Shown here: positions 43,586 to 53,452 of the stretch, piece after piece
Numbering within the stretch: the first letter of the stretch is position 1
Layout: the number at the start of each line of letters is the position of its first letter
DNA from: Bacilli bacterium
GTDB lineage: Bacteria > Bacillota_I > Bacilli_A > RF39 > UBA660
Reading direction: 5' to 3'
DNA: 64,000 nt
Assembly: GCA_900758495.1 (NCBI GenBank)
Contig: CAAERO010000005.1
Coordinates: 62,001 to 126,000, forward strand
Position numbers and translations under genes: made by a program
The notes under the pieces: generated by a model
Told to the model about the DNA's origin: nothing
Databases searched by the model: none
The model's input: the letters and a program-made list of their open reading frames with translations, nothing else

Positions 43586-45085
43586 ATGGGGAAGAAAATA
43601 TTAATAATAGGCATTGCTCTTGCAGTTAGTGCAGCATTAGTTTTATATATTCCATCACCAAAAGCTAAAAATCCACAAGATGTTTATCGAGTTTATTTAA
43701 AAGGAACTTCTTTGGGACTTATTGAAAATAAAGAGGAATTAGAACAATATATTGATAAAGAACAAGAAAAAATAAAAAATAAGTATAAAGTAGATAAAGT
43801 ATATGCACCCGAAGATTTAAAAGTGATTAAAGAAATTACTTATCAAGAAAAAATATCTACAACTAAAGAAATATATGAAAAGATTAAAGATTTAGAATCT
43901 TTTACCATTAATGGTTATGCCATAAAAATCAAGGGTATAGACAGTATAAATGAACAAGGAGAAACTCAAAAAGGTGTAGATCAGATGATTTATGTTCTTG
44001 ATAAAACAGTTTTTACAGAAGCAATGGACAAGACTGTCAGGTCATTTGTAAATAATGATGATTATGAAAAATATTTGAATAACAAGCAAAAGGAAATCAA
44101 AGATACTGGTACAATTATAGAAAATGTTTATATAGAGAATAAAATAACTGTAAAAAATACGAAAATTCCAGTGGATAAAACAATCTATGAGAAAGTAGAT
44201 GATTTAAGTAGATACTTATTATTTGGAACATTAGATGAACATCAAAAATATACAGTTCAAGATGGTGATACAATTAGCGATATTGCATTTAATAATAAGT
44301 TATCTAATGAAGAATTTTTAATTGCTAATCCAACTTTTAAAGATGAAAATAGTCTATTATTTACAGGACAACAAGTAACAATCAATATTATTAAACCACA
44401 ATTTAGATTAGTGGAAATAGATCATACAGTTTTTGATCAAGAAATTAAATATGAAACAGAAGTTAAGTATGATGAGAACAAAATGGTCGGTACTGAAGAG
44501 GTAACTCAAAAAGGAGCAAATGGTCTTCAAAGAGTTACTAGTAAAGTACAGAAGGTTAATGGTCAAGTAGAAAGTTCAGTTATCAATGAAAGTGCGACCG
44601 AACGACTAAAAGAGCCAGTAAAAGAAGTTATAGTGAAAGGTAAAAAACAAAATTCTTATTCATCTGGTATAGACATAACTGGTACTACAAAAGTCGAAGG
44701 TTACTGGAAATGGCCTACAGCAACTCCATATACAATTAATAGTCCATATGGTTATCGTTGGGGAACACTTCATGATGGAGTTGATATAGGCGGTGGTTAT
44801 GGTTCACCAATTTATGCAGCTAATAATGGAGTGGTAGTTCAATCAAGTTCTAAATGGGATAATGGTGAGTATATAGTAATTAATCATAATAATGGTTATT
44901 ATACTATGTATGCTCATTTGTCTGCTAGATATGTAAAAGTAGGGCAGAACGTTTCTATTGGTCAACAAATAGGTGCAATGGGAAAAACTGGTTTTGCAAC
45001 GGGCACACATTTACACTTTGGACTTTTCAAGGGATTTCCTTACCGAAGAGGTTCAACTTCCGTACAACCACTTAGTTTATTTTAA
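43586..45085 (+). CDS. Membrane-anchored LysM-G5-M23 cell-wall peptidase
   Basis: The 499-residue exported protein has one N-terminal membrane segment (ILIIGIALAVSAALVLY). A LysM domain (about 228-273) contains YTVQDGDTISDIAF and GQQVTINI. A G5 domain (about 280-355) is followed by an M23 endopeptidase (about 385-495) with HDGVDIGG, YTMYAHLS and THLHFGLF, so the zinc ligands are intact. The likely role is peptidoglycan cleavage during growth. The start at 43586 is inferred from GAGGAGG; it lies one base after the dnaB stop. In Bacillus the related yycH/walK region lies here, but this gene is not one of those. Confidence 0.85.
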   Translation: MGKKILIIGIALAVSAALVLYIPSPKAKNPQDVYRVYLKGTSLGLIENKEELEQYIDKEQEKIKNKYKVDKVYAPEDLKVIKEITYQEKISTTKEIYEKIKDLESFTINGYAIKIKGIDSINEQGETQKGVDQMIYVLDKTVFTEAMDKTVRSFVNNDDYEKYLNNKQKEIKDTGTIIENVYIENKITVKNTKIPVDKTIYEKVDDLSRYLLFGTLDEHQKYTVQDGDTISDIAFNNKLSNEEFLIANPTFKDENSLLFTGQQVTINIIKPQFRLVEIDHTVFDQEIKYETEVKYDENKMVGTEEVTQKGANGLQRVTSKVQKVNGQVESSVINESATERLKEPVKEVIVKGKKQNSYSSGIDITGTTKVEGYWKWPTATPYTINSPYGYRWGTLHDGVDIGGGYGSPIYAANNGVVVQSSSKWDNGEYIVINHNNGYYTMYAHLSARYVKVGQNVSIGQQIGAMGKTGFATGTHLHFGLFKGFPYRRGSTSVQPLSLF

Positions 45086-45849
45086 TGAAAATAATAACAC
45101 TAGCGAGTGGTTCCAAAGGAAATACTTCTTATATAGAAGTAGGAGGTACTCGCTTTCTTATTGATATAGGAATAACTTATAGACATTTATTAGAAAGATT
45201 ATCTGAAATTGATAGAAGTATTGATGATATAGATTTTTTACTTATTACTCATACTCACTCTGACCACATTAAAGGATTAAAAGTGTTTGTTAAACACAAT
45301 AATGTGCCTGTATATATAAGAGAAGAAATGTACAAAGAATTAAAAGAGATATTACCAAAAGAAAAAATAGAATTATATAATGATAAAATGCATATAAAGG
45401 ATGTTACAATAGATTTAGTTCATACTTCTCACGACGCTCCTGGTTCCGTTGGTTTTCTGATAAGTACTGCTTCAAGTAGTTTAGTTTATATTACTGATAC
45501 TGGTTATATAAATGAAAAATATTATGATTTATTATCTAACCGAGAAATATATTATATTGAAAGTAATCACGATGAACAAATGCTTTTGACTGGTCCTTAT
45601 CCATACTATTTGAAACAGAGGATACTAAGCGATAGAGGACACTTATCTAATGGCGCAACAGCCACATATTTGGAGAAGTTTATTGGAGAAAAAACTAAAT
45701 ATATAATTTTAGGACATATAAGTGAAACAAATAACACTAAAGAATTAGCATTTAATACTACTAAAAAAACAATAGAAGAAACTAAATATAGACCTAAAAT
45801 ATTGGTGGCAACTCAAGAAGAAATAGGAGAGGTAGTTGAAGTTAAATGA
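45085..45849 (+). CDS. walJ: Metallo-beta-lactamase-fold protein WalJ (YycJ)
   Basis: The 254-residue hydrolase has the THTHSDHIKGL metal motif (about residues 53-63) and later HTSHDAPGSVGF, TDTG, SNHD and GHLSN. WalJ-family proteins act as DNA exonucleases linked to cell-wall and division control. It shares a base with the previous stop codon and overlaps rlmH by 4 nt, the walJ-rlmH order of Bacilli, but walRK are not present. Confidence 0.9.
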   Translation: MKIITLASGSKGNTSYIEVGGTRFLIDIGITYRHLLERLSEIDRSIDDIDFLLITHTHSDHIKGLKVFVKHNNVPVYIREEMYKELKEILPKEKIELYNDKMHIKDVTIDLVHTSHDAPGSVGFLISTASSSLVYITDTGYINEKYYDLLSNREIYYIESNHDEQMLLTGPYPYYLKQRILSDRGHLSNGATATYLEKFIGEKTKYIILGHISETNNTKELAFNTTKKTIEETKYRPKILVATQEEIGEVVEVK

Positions 45850-46301
45850 TAAAATTAATAGTAGTTGGGAAAATCAAGGAGAAATATTTTACTGATGCCA
45901 TAAAAGAATATGAAAAAAGAATAAGTAAATATACAAAATTAAACATTATAGAAGTAGCAGATTGTGGTATAGAGGAGATAGATAAATCTTTAAAAATAGA
46001 AAAAGATGCTATTATGAGGCATCTTTCTTTAAAAGATTATATTATTTTACTAGATGTAAAAGGAAAAGAAATGACATCACTAGAACTGGCTAAATTAATG
46101 GAAATTAGAGAAATGAATAGCAGTAATATTACTTTTATTATTGGGGGAAGTAATGGCTTTCATCAAGATATCTATAAACTGGCAAAAGAAAAATGGTCAT
46201 TTTCTAAATTAACCTTTCCACATCAGTTATTTAGGATAATGTTTTTAGAACAACTATATCGCACATATAAAATCAGAAATAATGAAAAATATCATAAATA
46301 G
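45846..46301 (+). CDS. rlmH: 23S rRNA (pseudouridine1915-N3)-methyltransferase
   Basis: RlmH is a SPOUT-fold methyltransferase acting on the 70S ribosome. The 151-residue protein has VVGKIKEKYFTDAIKEYEKRI at the start, FIIGGSNGF in the knot and FPHQLFRIMFLEQLYRTYKI near the end, all diagnostic. In some staphylococci this gene is the SCC attachment site; I saw no att repeat here. Confidence 0.96.
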   Translation: MIKLIVVGKIKEKYFTDAIKEYEKRISKYTKLNIIEVADCGIEEIDKSLKIEKDAIMRHLSLKDYIILLDVKGKEMTSLELAKLMEIREMNSSNITFIIGGSNGFHQDIYKLAKEKWSFSKLTFPHQLFRIMFLEQLYRTYKIRNNEKYHK

Positions 46302-46313
46302 GAGTTGAAAAAA

Positions 46314-46979
46314 ATGATAGGTAATGATTGGGATGAATATTTAAGGACAGAATATAACAAGCCTTATTTTAAAGAACTATTAGAATTTGTTGATAGTGAA
46401 TATCATACTAAAGAAATATATCCAAGAAAAAATGAAATATTTAATGCTTTTAGGAATACCTCCTATAAAGATACAAAAGTGGTTCTTTTAGGACAAGATC
46501 CTTATCATGGTGTTGACCAAGCGCAAGGACTCTCCTTTTCAGTACGAGATGGTTTAAGAAAGCCACCAAGTCTTATTAATATCTTTAAAGAATTAGAAAG
46601 TGACTTAGGAATACCATTTCCAGAAAAGAATAGTTTATTACCTTGGGCTAACGAAGGAGTTTTATTATTAAACAGTGTTCTGACAGTAGAAAAGGATAAA
46701 GCTGCTTCTCATAGTCATCGTGGTTGGGAGAAGTTTACTGATAAAGTAATAGAAGAAGTAAATAAGAAAGAAGAACCAGTTGTTTTTATTTTCTGGGGTA
46801 ACTATGCTAGAGCAAAAAAGGTATTGGTAACTAATCCTAAACATTTAGTTCTAGAATCTGCTCATCCATCACCATTTTCAGCATATAATGGATTTTTTGG
46901 CAGTAGACCATTTTCTAAGACTAATGAATTTTTAATTGCAAATGGAATAAAACCAATAGATTGGAACATAGAAAAATAA
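46314..46979 (+). CDS. ung: Uracil-DNA glycosylase
   Basis: Ung removes uracil from DNA. The 221-residue protein has the water-activating loop GQDPYHGVDQAQGLSFSV, the catalytic Asp in that motif and the ESAHPSPFSAYNGFFGSRPF leucine-loop region. The ATG at 46314 with AGGAGTT is chosen over a TTG at 46305. Confidence 0.95.
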   Translation: MIGNDWDEYLRTEYNKPYFKELLEFVDSEYHTKEIYPRKNEIFNAFRNTSYKDTKVVLLGQDPYHGVDQAQGLSFSVRDGLRKPPSLINIFKELESDLGIPFPEKNSLLPWANEGVLLLNSVLTVEKDKAASHSHRGWEKFTDKVIEEVNKKEEPVVFIFWGNYARAKKVLVTNPKHLVLESAHPSPFSAYNGFFGSRPFSKTNEFLIANGIKPIDWNIEK

Positions 46980-46995
46980 AAAGACCTTTAGGTCT
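46971..46995 (-). terminator. Terminator of the lemA-like gene
   Basis: On the minus strand AGACC and GGTCT flank TAAA and precede TTTTATTTTT. It lies between convergent genes and overlaps the lemA stop. Confidence 0.7.
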
Positions 46996-47509
46996 ACTTA
47001 GAGAGAATAGCAAAAGATTCTCTTTTTTCAATCTTATAAATATCTAATTCTTTAAAATGCAAAAATAAAGCAACAATATTACTTGGAAATTTATGTCTAT
47101 AATTATTTATTTCTACAGCATTATCATTATAATATTTCAATACTCCTTTTAAGTCACATTCATTATCATCAAAACGATTAATTAGATTTTCAAGTTTCAT
47201 GTTAGACTCATATTCTTCATCATCAGTATCTTTTAAAAGCTTATTACCAATGGAATTCAATTCTATATAGCATTGGTGACCAGTTAAATTCTTTCCTTTA
47301 AATTCCTCTAACTCCTTTACCTTATCTTTATCAATGATTTGAGCTATTTTCAATAGAATCTCTACTTTCTTTTCAATAATTATTTCAATATTGTTATTAG
47401 CTTCAGATACTTTTGATAAATAAAACTTATATTTCTTTTTAAAATGTAAAAATATTATTACTAAAAGAAAAATAAGGAAAAACAGTATTCCACATATAAT
47501 GTATATCAT
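46994..47509 (-). CDS. LemA-family membrane protein
   Basis: The 171-residue protein has one N-terminal membrane helix (IICGILFFLIFLLVIIFL), a helical-bundle body and the family ending YYNDNAVEINNYRHKFPSNI...FKELDIYKIEKRE. LemA proteins are of uncertain function. The gene runs against the local direction, convergent with ung, and lies 68 nt after the PBP gene. Confidence 0.85.
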   Translation of the reverse strand: MIYIICGILFFLIFLLVIIFLHFKKKYKFYLSKVSEANNNIEIIIEKKVEILLKIAQIIDKDKVKELEEFKGKNLTGHQCYIELNSIGNKLLKDTDDEEYESNMKLENLINRFDDNECDLKGVLKYYNDNAVEINNYRHKFPSNIVALFLHFKELDIYKIEKRESFAILSK

Positions 47510-47577
47510 CCTATCACATCCTAAACGAATTATATCAAATAAAAAAGAAGATTACAATTCTCTTCCAAAATATTCTC

Positions 47578-49539
47578 CTAAGTTTCTTTCTTATCTGTTA
47601 ATAATTCGTCAAAGACAGGGTCTGTCATTGTTGGCTCTGTACCTTTAATATAATACATCATTTTAGTTTTAGTATCATTTTTAGTAGCTGGTTTACCAGT
47701 TATAGGATTAACTAAAACACCAACAACATTATCTTTTGGTTGATACCAATTATCTTCTTTTCCTTCCATATAATTTTCAATTGACTTTATCCAAATGTTT
47801 TGTGCAAATTTGTATTCTTTAGCTTCTAGTTCTCTATTGTCATCATAACCACACCAAACTAAAGATACAACATCTTTATTGTAACCAATATACCAGTTAT
47901 CTGTGTTAGTAGTACCACTTTTCAAAGCATAAGTATGAGTCATTTTAGAAGCCAAATTAATAGCTGTAGGATAATTGTAGTCAATAAAAGCAGAGTCATA
48001 AGTAGCAGTTAATAAATTATTTAGGATAAAGGTTAAACTAGAATTTAGAACAAGTTCTTTTTTATTATCAGCCTCATATAAAACATTACCTTCTTGATCT
48101 ACTACTTTCTCAATAAAATGTGGCTTTACTTTGTAACCTTCGTTAGCAAAAGTAGCATATCCACCAGCCATCTCTAACATTGAAATTTCACTAGTTCCAA
48201 GCGCAAGCGATGGTACTTTATCAAGTTTAGAAGTGATTCCTACTCGTCTAGCCATATTTATTAAAGTGTCTTCTCCTAAAAATAAATGTGTTTTAACAGC
48301 GTAAATATTTTCGGAGTAAGAAATAGCAGTAGCCATTGAAATAGGCTTATTACCATATTTTTCATTATAATTTTTGGGAGAATAAGTATCTTTGTTAGAA
48401 AAAGTAAAAGTTGTTTGTTCACTAGTGAAAGTTGTTGAAGCTGTGAATCCATTTTCTAAAGCTGCATAGTAAAGAAAAGGTTTCATTGTGGAACCAACTT
48501 GCCTTTTAGCGGATATTGCTCGGTTATACTCTGACTTAGTATAGTCTTTCCCACCAACTAATGCTTTGACACCACCAGTTTGGGGATCTAACAAAATCGC
48601 TGCTGTTTCTAATTCACCATCACCTAAAATTTCTTTAACATTAGCTTCTAGTTCTTTTTGACTTTTAATATTAAGACTAGTATATATCTTTAATCCACCA
48701 GTTTCTAGGAAAGTACTAGGTATTTCTTTTAAAGATTTTAATTCTTTCATAACAGCATCCTGATAATACATAACTGTTGATAACTCTTCTTTTTCTTTTT
48801 CTCCAACAAAGTTTAATTTTTCATTACTAGCTTGATTAAATTCATCATTACTAATTTTCTTTTCTTTTAATAAGTTTTTGAGGATAAGAACTTGTCTTTC
48901 TTTCGCTTTATTATAATTAGTTAGGGGAGAATAATTACTAGGAGATTTAGGAATTCCAGTTAAAATAGCTGCTTCTGCTAAATCTAAATTTTTTGCTTTT
49001 TTCCCAAAATAAAATTTACTAGCATTCTCTATTCCATACATTCCATGTCCATAGTTAATAGTATTCAAATAACCTTCTAGAATATCTTTTTTCTTATAAT
49101 GCGTTTCGATTTCGATGGTATACCACATCTCATCCCATTTTCTTTTCCAAGTTTTTGAAAAATCTAAGAATAAATTTTTAGCATATTGTTGCGTAATAGT
49201 ACTAGCTCCTTGACTTTTATTTCTTGAAACAATATTAACATACATAGCTTTTATAATTCTTAAATAATCAAACCCTTTATGTTTGTAGAAATTTTTATCC
49301 TCCGTAGCAATAGTAGTTTTAATAACAGTATCTGATATATTATCTAGACTTACCCATTTATTCTCACCACTTCCTTGGAAAAACAATTCATTATCTTGAT
49401 CAAATAACATAAACTTATTAGCACTTTTAATTTGTAATTTTGGTGATAAATAAGCATAAGAATAGGCAGCAATGTTGAAAATAATAAATAATAGTCCAAG
49501 TAATATAGTAAATTTAGTTACTTTTTTAATGTATTTCAT
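47578..49539 (-). CDS. pbpA: Class A penicillin-binding protein
   Basis: This is a bifunctional peptidoglycan glycosyltransferase/transpeptidase of 653 residues. A membrane anchor lies at about 12-30. The GT51 domain has the catalytic EDKNFYKHKGFDYLRI, then GASTITQQYAKNLF. The transpeptidase domain has SxxK (STMKPFLYYA), SxN (SYSEN) and KTG-equivalent KSGTTNTDNW motifs. The start at 49539 uses TAGGTGATGG as the ribosome site. It is on the lagging orientation, unlike most neighbours. Confidence 0.92.
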   Translation of the reverse strand: MKYIKKVTKFTILLGLLFIIFNIAAYSYAYLSPKLQIKSANKFMLFDQDNELFFQGSGENKWVSLDNISDTVIKTTIATEDKNFYKHKGFDYLRIIKAMYVNIVSRNKSQGASTITQQYAKNLFLDFSKTWKRKWDEMWYTIEIETHYKKKDILEGYLNTINYGHGMYGIENASKFYFGKKAKNLDLAEAAILTGIPKSPSNYSPLTNYNKAKERQVLILKNLLKEKKISNDEFNQASNEKLNFVGEKEKEELSTVMYYQDAVMKELKSLKEIPSTFLETGGLKIYTSLNIKSQKELEANVKEILGDGELETAAILLDPQTGGVKALVGGKDYTKSEYNRAISAKRQVGSTMKPFLYYAALENGFTASTTFTSEQTTFTFSNKDTYSPKNYNEKYGNKPISMATAISYSENIYAVKTHLFLGEDTLINMARRVGITSKLDKVPSLALGTSEISMLEMAGGYATFANEGYKVKPHFIEKVVDQEGNVLYEADNKKELVLNSSLTFILNNLLTATYDSAFIDYNYPTAINLASKMTHTYALKSGTTNTDNWYIGYNKDVVSLVWCGYDDNRELEAKEYKFAQNIWIKSIENYMEGKEDNWYQPKDNVVGVLVNPITGKPATKNDTKTKMMYYIKGTEPTMTDPVFDELLTDKKET

Positions 49540-49590
49540 AACCATCACCTATACTTATCTTGTCCAAACTTTCCAAAAATAACAATATTC

Positions 49591-49619
49591 TTGTAAGAAA
49601 TTTAATTCGTTGCTATAAT
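49591..49619 (+). promoter_or_regulatory. Promoter of the DUF1934-argS unit
   Basis: TTGTAA and TATAAT with a 17-bp spacer, 26 nt before the ATG. Confidence 0.75.
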
Positions 49620-49644
49620 ATTAGCTGAATGAAAGGGAAATAAA

Positions 49645-50004
49645 ATGAAAGAAGTTAAAGTAATAGCTAAATTGATTGCTAATAATGAAGAATTTATATA
49701 TGAAGGCAAAGCTAGTCTTGATAAGAAAAATCAAATAATTCAGTATGAAGATGAACATGCTCTATTAACAATTTATTTAAAAGAAAAAATATTATTACGT
49801 GAAACCAACGAAGCAATACTTAGTTATAAATTTTTAGAGAATACTAATAATTCCTTTGAAATATATTTAAAAGAAACAAAGCAAAGTGGGGCTGTCTCAA
49901 TGAAAACAAAACAAATAAAAGAAGGAATTAATTCCTTTTTAGTAATTTATAGAATAGATGGTAATGATTTTGACCACGAATATAATATAGAATGGGAGGA
50001 CTAA
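49645..50004 (+). CDS. DUF1934 (YwiB-like) lipocalin-type protein
   Basis: The 119-residue beta-rich protein precedes argS exactly as ywiB does in Bacillus. It has the alternating pattern of a small beta barrel (IQYEDEHALLTIYLKEKILL, FLVIYRIDGNDFDHEYNIEW). The function is unknown. argS begins one base after its stop. Confidence 0.8.
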   Translation: MKEVKVIAKLIANNEEFIYEGKASLDKKNQIIQYEDEHALLTIYLKEKILLRETNEAILSYKFLENTNNSFEIYLKETKQSGAVSMKTKQIKEGINSFLVIYRIDGNDFDHEYNIEWED

Positions 50005-50005
50005 A

Positions 50006-51751
50006 ATGAGTTTAATTAAACAAATAGAAGAAGATTTAACAAAAAAAATGAATAAGGCAAATATTCCAATTGAAAAAGTAAATTTATTGGAAAGTAAACG
50101 TAAAGATTTAGGTGATTACCAATTAAATGATGCAATGAGCCTTGCTAAAATTTTACATAAAAATCCGATGATTATAGCTGAAGATATGAAGAAGGTTTTA
50201 GAAGAAAGTGATTATTTTTCTAATATTATAATCGCTTCTGTTGGATTTATTAATGTTTCTTTAAAGGAAGAAGTATTGATAAATTTTGTTAACAATTATT
50301 ATAGTAGTGATGATAAGGATATTGATGTACTAGAAAACAAAAGAATCTTTCTAGATTATGGTGGTGCTAATATAGCTAAAACTCTTCATGTTGGTCATTT
50401 AAGAAGTGCCAATATTGGTGAAGCGTTAAAAAGATTAACTAAAAGATTAGGTCAAGAAGTAATTTGCGATGTTCATTTTGGAGATATAGGTAGACAATCA
50501 GGAATGGTTATTTATGAAATTAAAAATAGATATCCTAATCTTAATTATTTTACTAAAGAAGAAAGTGATAATTGGGATGAATTACCAATAACAGCTGAAG
50601 ATTTAGAAGAGATATATCCAGTAGCAAGTCTTAAGGCTAAAGAAGATGAAAGTATAATGGAAGAAGTAAGACTTATTACGAAAGAACTAGAAGAAGGAAA
50701 ACCTAGTTATGTTGCTTTATGGGATAAGATTAAGAAAATATCGATTGAGGACATTAAAGAAGTTTATAAAAAATTTAATACTGACTTTGATTTATGGGAA
50801 GGTGAGAGTGATTGCTATTCTTATATGGGGCCAATGATAGAAAACTTAAGAAATCAAGGTTATTTACAAAAAAGTGAAGGAGCTGAAGTAATCGAAGTTA
50901 GAGAAGATACAGATAAAGCCCCTATGCCTGATCTTGTAGTTGTTAAAAGCAATGGAGCTACTTTATATGCTACTCGTGAATTAGCAACTATGGTCTCAAG
51001 AGTTGAACGTTTTAATCCAGATGAAATGTGGTATTTAACAGATTTAAGACAAGGTCTTTATTTTGAACAAGTATTTAGAGCGGCTCATAAAACAAAAATA
51101 GTTAGTGATGATACAAAACTATCTTTCTTTGGTTTTGGTACGATGAATGGACCTGATGGAAAGCCTTTTAAAACAAGAGATGGTGGAGCATTGTCTTTAA
51201 AAAGCCTTTTAAAAGAAGTCAAAGAAGAAGTAACTGCTCATTCTCATAATTTAGAAAATGAATCAAATAAAGATGAAATAATTGAACAAATAGCAGTAGC
51301 AGCTATTAAATATGCTGATTTATTATCAAATAGAACAACAGATTATATTTTTGATCCTAAAAAGTTTGTTGATGTTGAAGGGAAAACTGGCCCATATCTT
51401 TTATATACTACTATTAGAATTAAATCATTACTAAGGAAAGCTAAAGAAAATAATTTGAATTATGAAAAATATACTTCTATAACAGATGAAGTAGAAAAAG
51501 AACTGATAACTTTATTATTAAATAAAAATAAAATCTTACATAAGGCATATGATACAAAAGAATTAAATGTAATTTCAGATTATCTATATCAGTTAACTAG
51601 TACATATAGTAAATTCTATGAAAAATGTCATATTTTGACAGAAAATAATAAAAATATTCAAGAAAACTGGTTACTTTTAACAAAAAATGTATATGATACA
51701 AATGTAGAACTATTAACAATTTTGGGAATTGAAATCCCTGAAAAAATGTAA
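50006..51751 (+). CDS. argS: Arginyl-tRNA synthetase
   Basis: This is a class I synthetase of 581 residues. The N-terminal add-on domain is followed by the HIGH motif in AKTLHVGHLRSANIGEAL (about residue 125) and DVHFGDIGRQ. The class-specific KMSKS equivalent is KPFKTRDGGALSL. The C-terminal DALR anticodon-binding domain covers about residues 465-581. Confidence 0.97.
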   Translation: MSLIKQIEEDLTKKMNKANIPIEKVNLLESKRKDLGDYQLNDAMSLAKILHKNPMIIAEDMKKVLEESDYFSNIIIASVGFINVSLKEEVLINFVNNYYSSDDKDIDVLENKRIFLDYGGANIAKTLHVGHLRSANIGEALKRLTKRLGQEVICDVHFGDIGRQSGMVIYEIKNRYPNLNYFTKEESDNWDELPITAEDLEEIYPVASLKAKEDESIMEEVRLITKELEEGKPSYVALWDKIKKISIEDIKEVYKKFNTDFDLWEGESDCYSYMGPMIENLRNQGYLQKSEGAEVIEVREDTDKAPMPDLVVVKSNGATLYATRELATMVSRVERFNPDEMWYLTDLRQGLYFEQVFRAAHKTKIVSDDTKLSFFGFGTMNGPDGKPFKTRDGGALSLKSLLKEVKEEVTAHSHNLENESNKDEIIEQIAVAAIKYADLLSNRTTDYIFDPKKFVDVEGKTGPYLLYTTIRIKSLLRKAKENNLNYEKYTSITDEVEKELITLLLNKNKILHKAYDTKELNVISDYLYQLTSTYSKFYEKCHILTENNKNIQENWLLLTKNVYDTNVELLTILGIEIPEKM

Positions 51752-51767
51752 ACAGTATAAAAAAGTA

Positions 51768-51796
51768 TTGCATTTACATATAAAAGATGATATAAG
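51768..51796 (+). promoter_or_regulatory. Promoter of rpoE
   Basis: TTGCAT and TATAAG with a 17-bp spacer. Confidence 0.6.
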
Positions 51797-51862
51797 TTTA
51801 TATGACTTGATTAAGAAGCAAGTATTCATTTTGAAATATACTTTAATATGGGAGGAAATAAA

Positions 51863-52312
51863 ATGAAGTTATCAAAAATGAAAAAAGAGGAATTAGAATT
51901 ATTATCAAATAAAGATATTACATTTTATCTTTTAGAAGAACAAGGAAAACAAAATACTGCAGAACTTTTTAAGAGCATTATAACTTTATTAGAACTTCCA
52001 GGTAGTACTTTTGAAGAAAAAATTGGGGATTATTATACATCACTTACCACCGATAAACGTTTCATAATGTTAGAAGATGGTTGTTGGGATTTGAGAAGTC
52101 GTCATACATCTGACAAAATTGCTAAAATGGATGATGAAGATGAAGAAGATGAAGAAGAAACAGAAGATACAAAAGACGATATGTTATCAGATGAATTAGA
52201 AGAAGATAACTATGATTCTGGTGATGTTGATGATGATGACGATTATGTTGATCCTAATGAAGATTTAAAAGACTTAGTTGTTGTAGATGAAGAAGAACTA
52301 GAGAATGAATAG
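51863..52312 (+). CDS. rpoE: RNA polymerase delta subunit
   Basis: Delta speeds RNA polymerase recycling and is specific to Firmicutes. The 149-residue protein has the folded HARE domain (residues about 1-85, KFMMLEDGCWDLRSRH-type motif read as RFIMLEDGCWDLRSRH) and an Asp/Glu-rich disordered tail to the end. GGGAGGAAAT supports the start at 51863. Its place between argS and prfA recalls the Bacillus order. Confidence 0.94.
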   Translation: MKLSKMKKEELELLSNKDITFYLLEEQGKQNTAELFKSIITLLELPGSTFEEKIGDYYTSLTTDKRFIMLEDGCWDLRSRHTSDKIAKMDDEDEEDEEETEDTKDDMLSDELEEDNYDSGDVDDDDDYVDPNEDLKDLVVVDEEELENE

Positions 52313-52321
52313 TTCTTTTTA
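52294..52321 (+). terminator. Terminator of rpoE
   Basis: AGAACTA and TAGTTCT form the stem (overlapping the stop codon), followed by TTTTTA. Confidence 0.7.
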
Positions 52322-52331
52322 TATATAATAT

Positions 52332-52361
52332 TTGCAAGGAATATTCGAGCTATGATATAAT
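52332..52361 (+). promoter_or_regulatory. Promoter of prfA
   Basis: TTGCAA and TATAAT with an 18-bp spacer. Confidence 0.75.
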
Positions 52362-52390
52362 TAGCTAGACAAAGAAAGGACTTGGTTTAG

Positions 52391-53452
52391 ATGATAGAAA
52401 GATTAGAAGCTACTCTTACAAAATATAATCAGTTGCAGTCAGAATTAATGAGTGAAGATGTGCTAAAAAATATTAATAAAACAAGAGAAATATCTAAAGA
52501 AATAGCAGATTTAGAAGAAGTAGTAACTGAATATAAGAAGTATAAAAAAGTATTAGAGTCTATTGAAGATACAAAAGAAATGTTAAATGATGAAGAATTA
52601 AAAGAAATAGCTAAGGAAGAACTTAAAACTCTTGAAGAAGAAAAAGAAAATATTGAGAAACAATTAGAAATATTATTAATACCAAAAGATCCTAATGATT
52701 CTAAAAACGTAATTATGGAAATAAGAGGAGCAGCAGGTGGAGATGAAGCTAATATTTTTGCAGGTGATCTTTTCAGAATGTATTCAAGATATGCTGAAAA
52801 AATTGGACTTAAAACAGAAATAATTAATGCTGTAGAAGGAACAGCTGGTGGTTTTAGTCAAATAGAAGTTATGATAAAAGGTCAAGGAGCTTATTCAAAA
52901 CTTAAGTATGAAAGTGGTTCACATAGAGTACAAAGAATTCCTGTAACAGAAAGTAATGGAAGAATTCAAACTTCAACAGCTACTGTTCTAGTAATGCCAG
53001 AAGCAGAAGATGTTAATATAACTATTGATCCAAAAGATTTAAGAATTGACATATTTAGGTCATCAGGTTGTGGTGGACAAGGAGTAAATACCACTGATAG
53101 TGCGGTTAGAATTACACATTTACCAACAAATACAGTTGTGACTTGTCAGAATGAAAGAAGTCAAATTCAAAATAAAGAACAAGCAATGAAAGTTCTTAAA
53201 GCAAGACTTTATGATTTAGAACAACAAAAACATGATCAAGAATTAGGCAGTGAGCGAAGAAGTAAAATAGGTACTGGAGATAGAGCAGAAAAAATAAGAA
53301 CTTATAATTATCCACAAAACAGAGTTACAGATCATCGTATTGGTTTTACCACTAATAACTTAGACAGGGTAATGAATGGTCAATTAGATGAAATAATTGA
53401 TGCTTTAACAATGGAAGATCAAAGAAGAAAATTAGCTGGTGAAGATGACTAA
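52391..53452 (+). CDS. prfA: Peptide chain release factor 1
   Basis: RF1 reads UAA and UAG. The 353-residue protein has the GGQ motif in SSGCGGQGVNTTDSAVRI (about residue 225) and the codon-recognition region with HRVQRIPVTES. prmC, which methylates the GGQ glutamine, overlaps by one base. Confidence 0.97.
   Translation: MIERLEATLTKYNQLQSELMSEDVLKNINKTREISKEIADLEEVVTEYKKYKKVLESIEDTKEMLNDEELKEIAKEELKTLEEEKENIEKQLEILLIPKDPNDSKNVIMEIRGAAGGDEANIFAGDLFRMYSRYAEKIGLKTEIINAVEGTAGGFSQIEVMIKGQGAYSKLKYESGSHRVQRIPVTESNGRIQTSTATVLVMPEAEDVNITIDPKDLRIDIFRSSGCGGQGVNTTDSAVRITHLPTNTVVTCQNERSQIQNKEQAMKVLKARLYDLEQQKHDQELGSERRSKIGTGDRAEKIRTYNYPQNRVTDHRIGFTTNNLDRVMNGQLDEIIDALTMEDQRRKLAGEDD

Noticed and set aside
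49796..49811. parS-like sequence ATTATTACGTGAAACC in the DUF1934 gene
   Set aside because: Only one half matches; five mismatches to the consensus.
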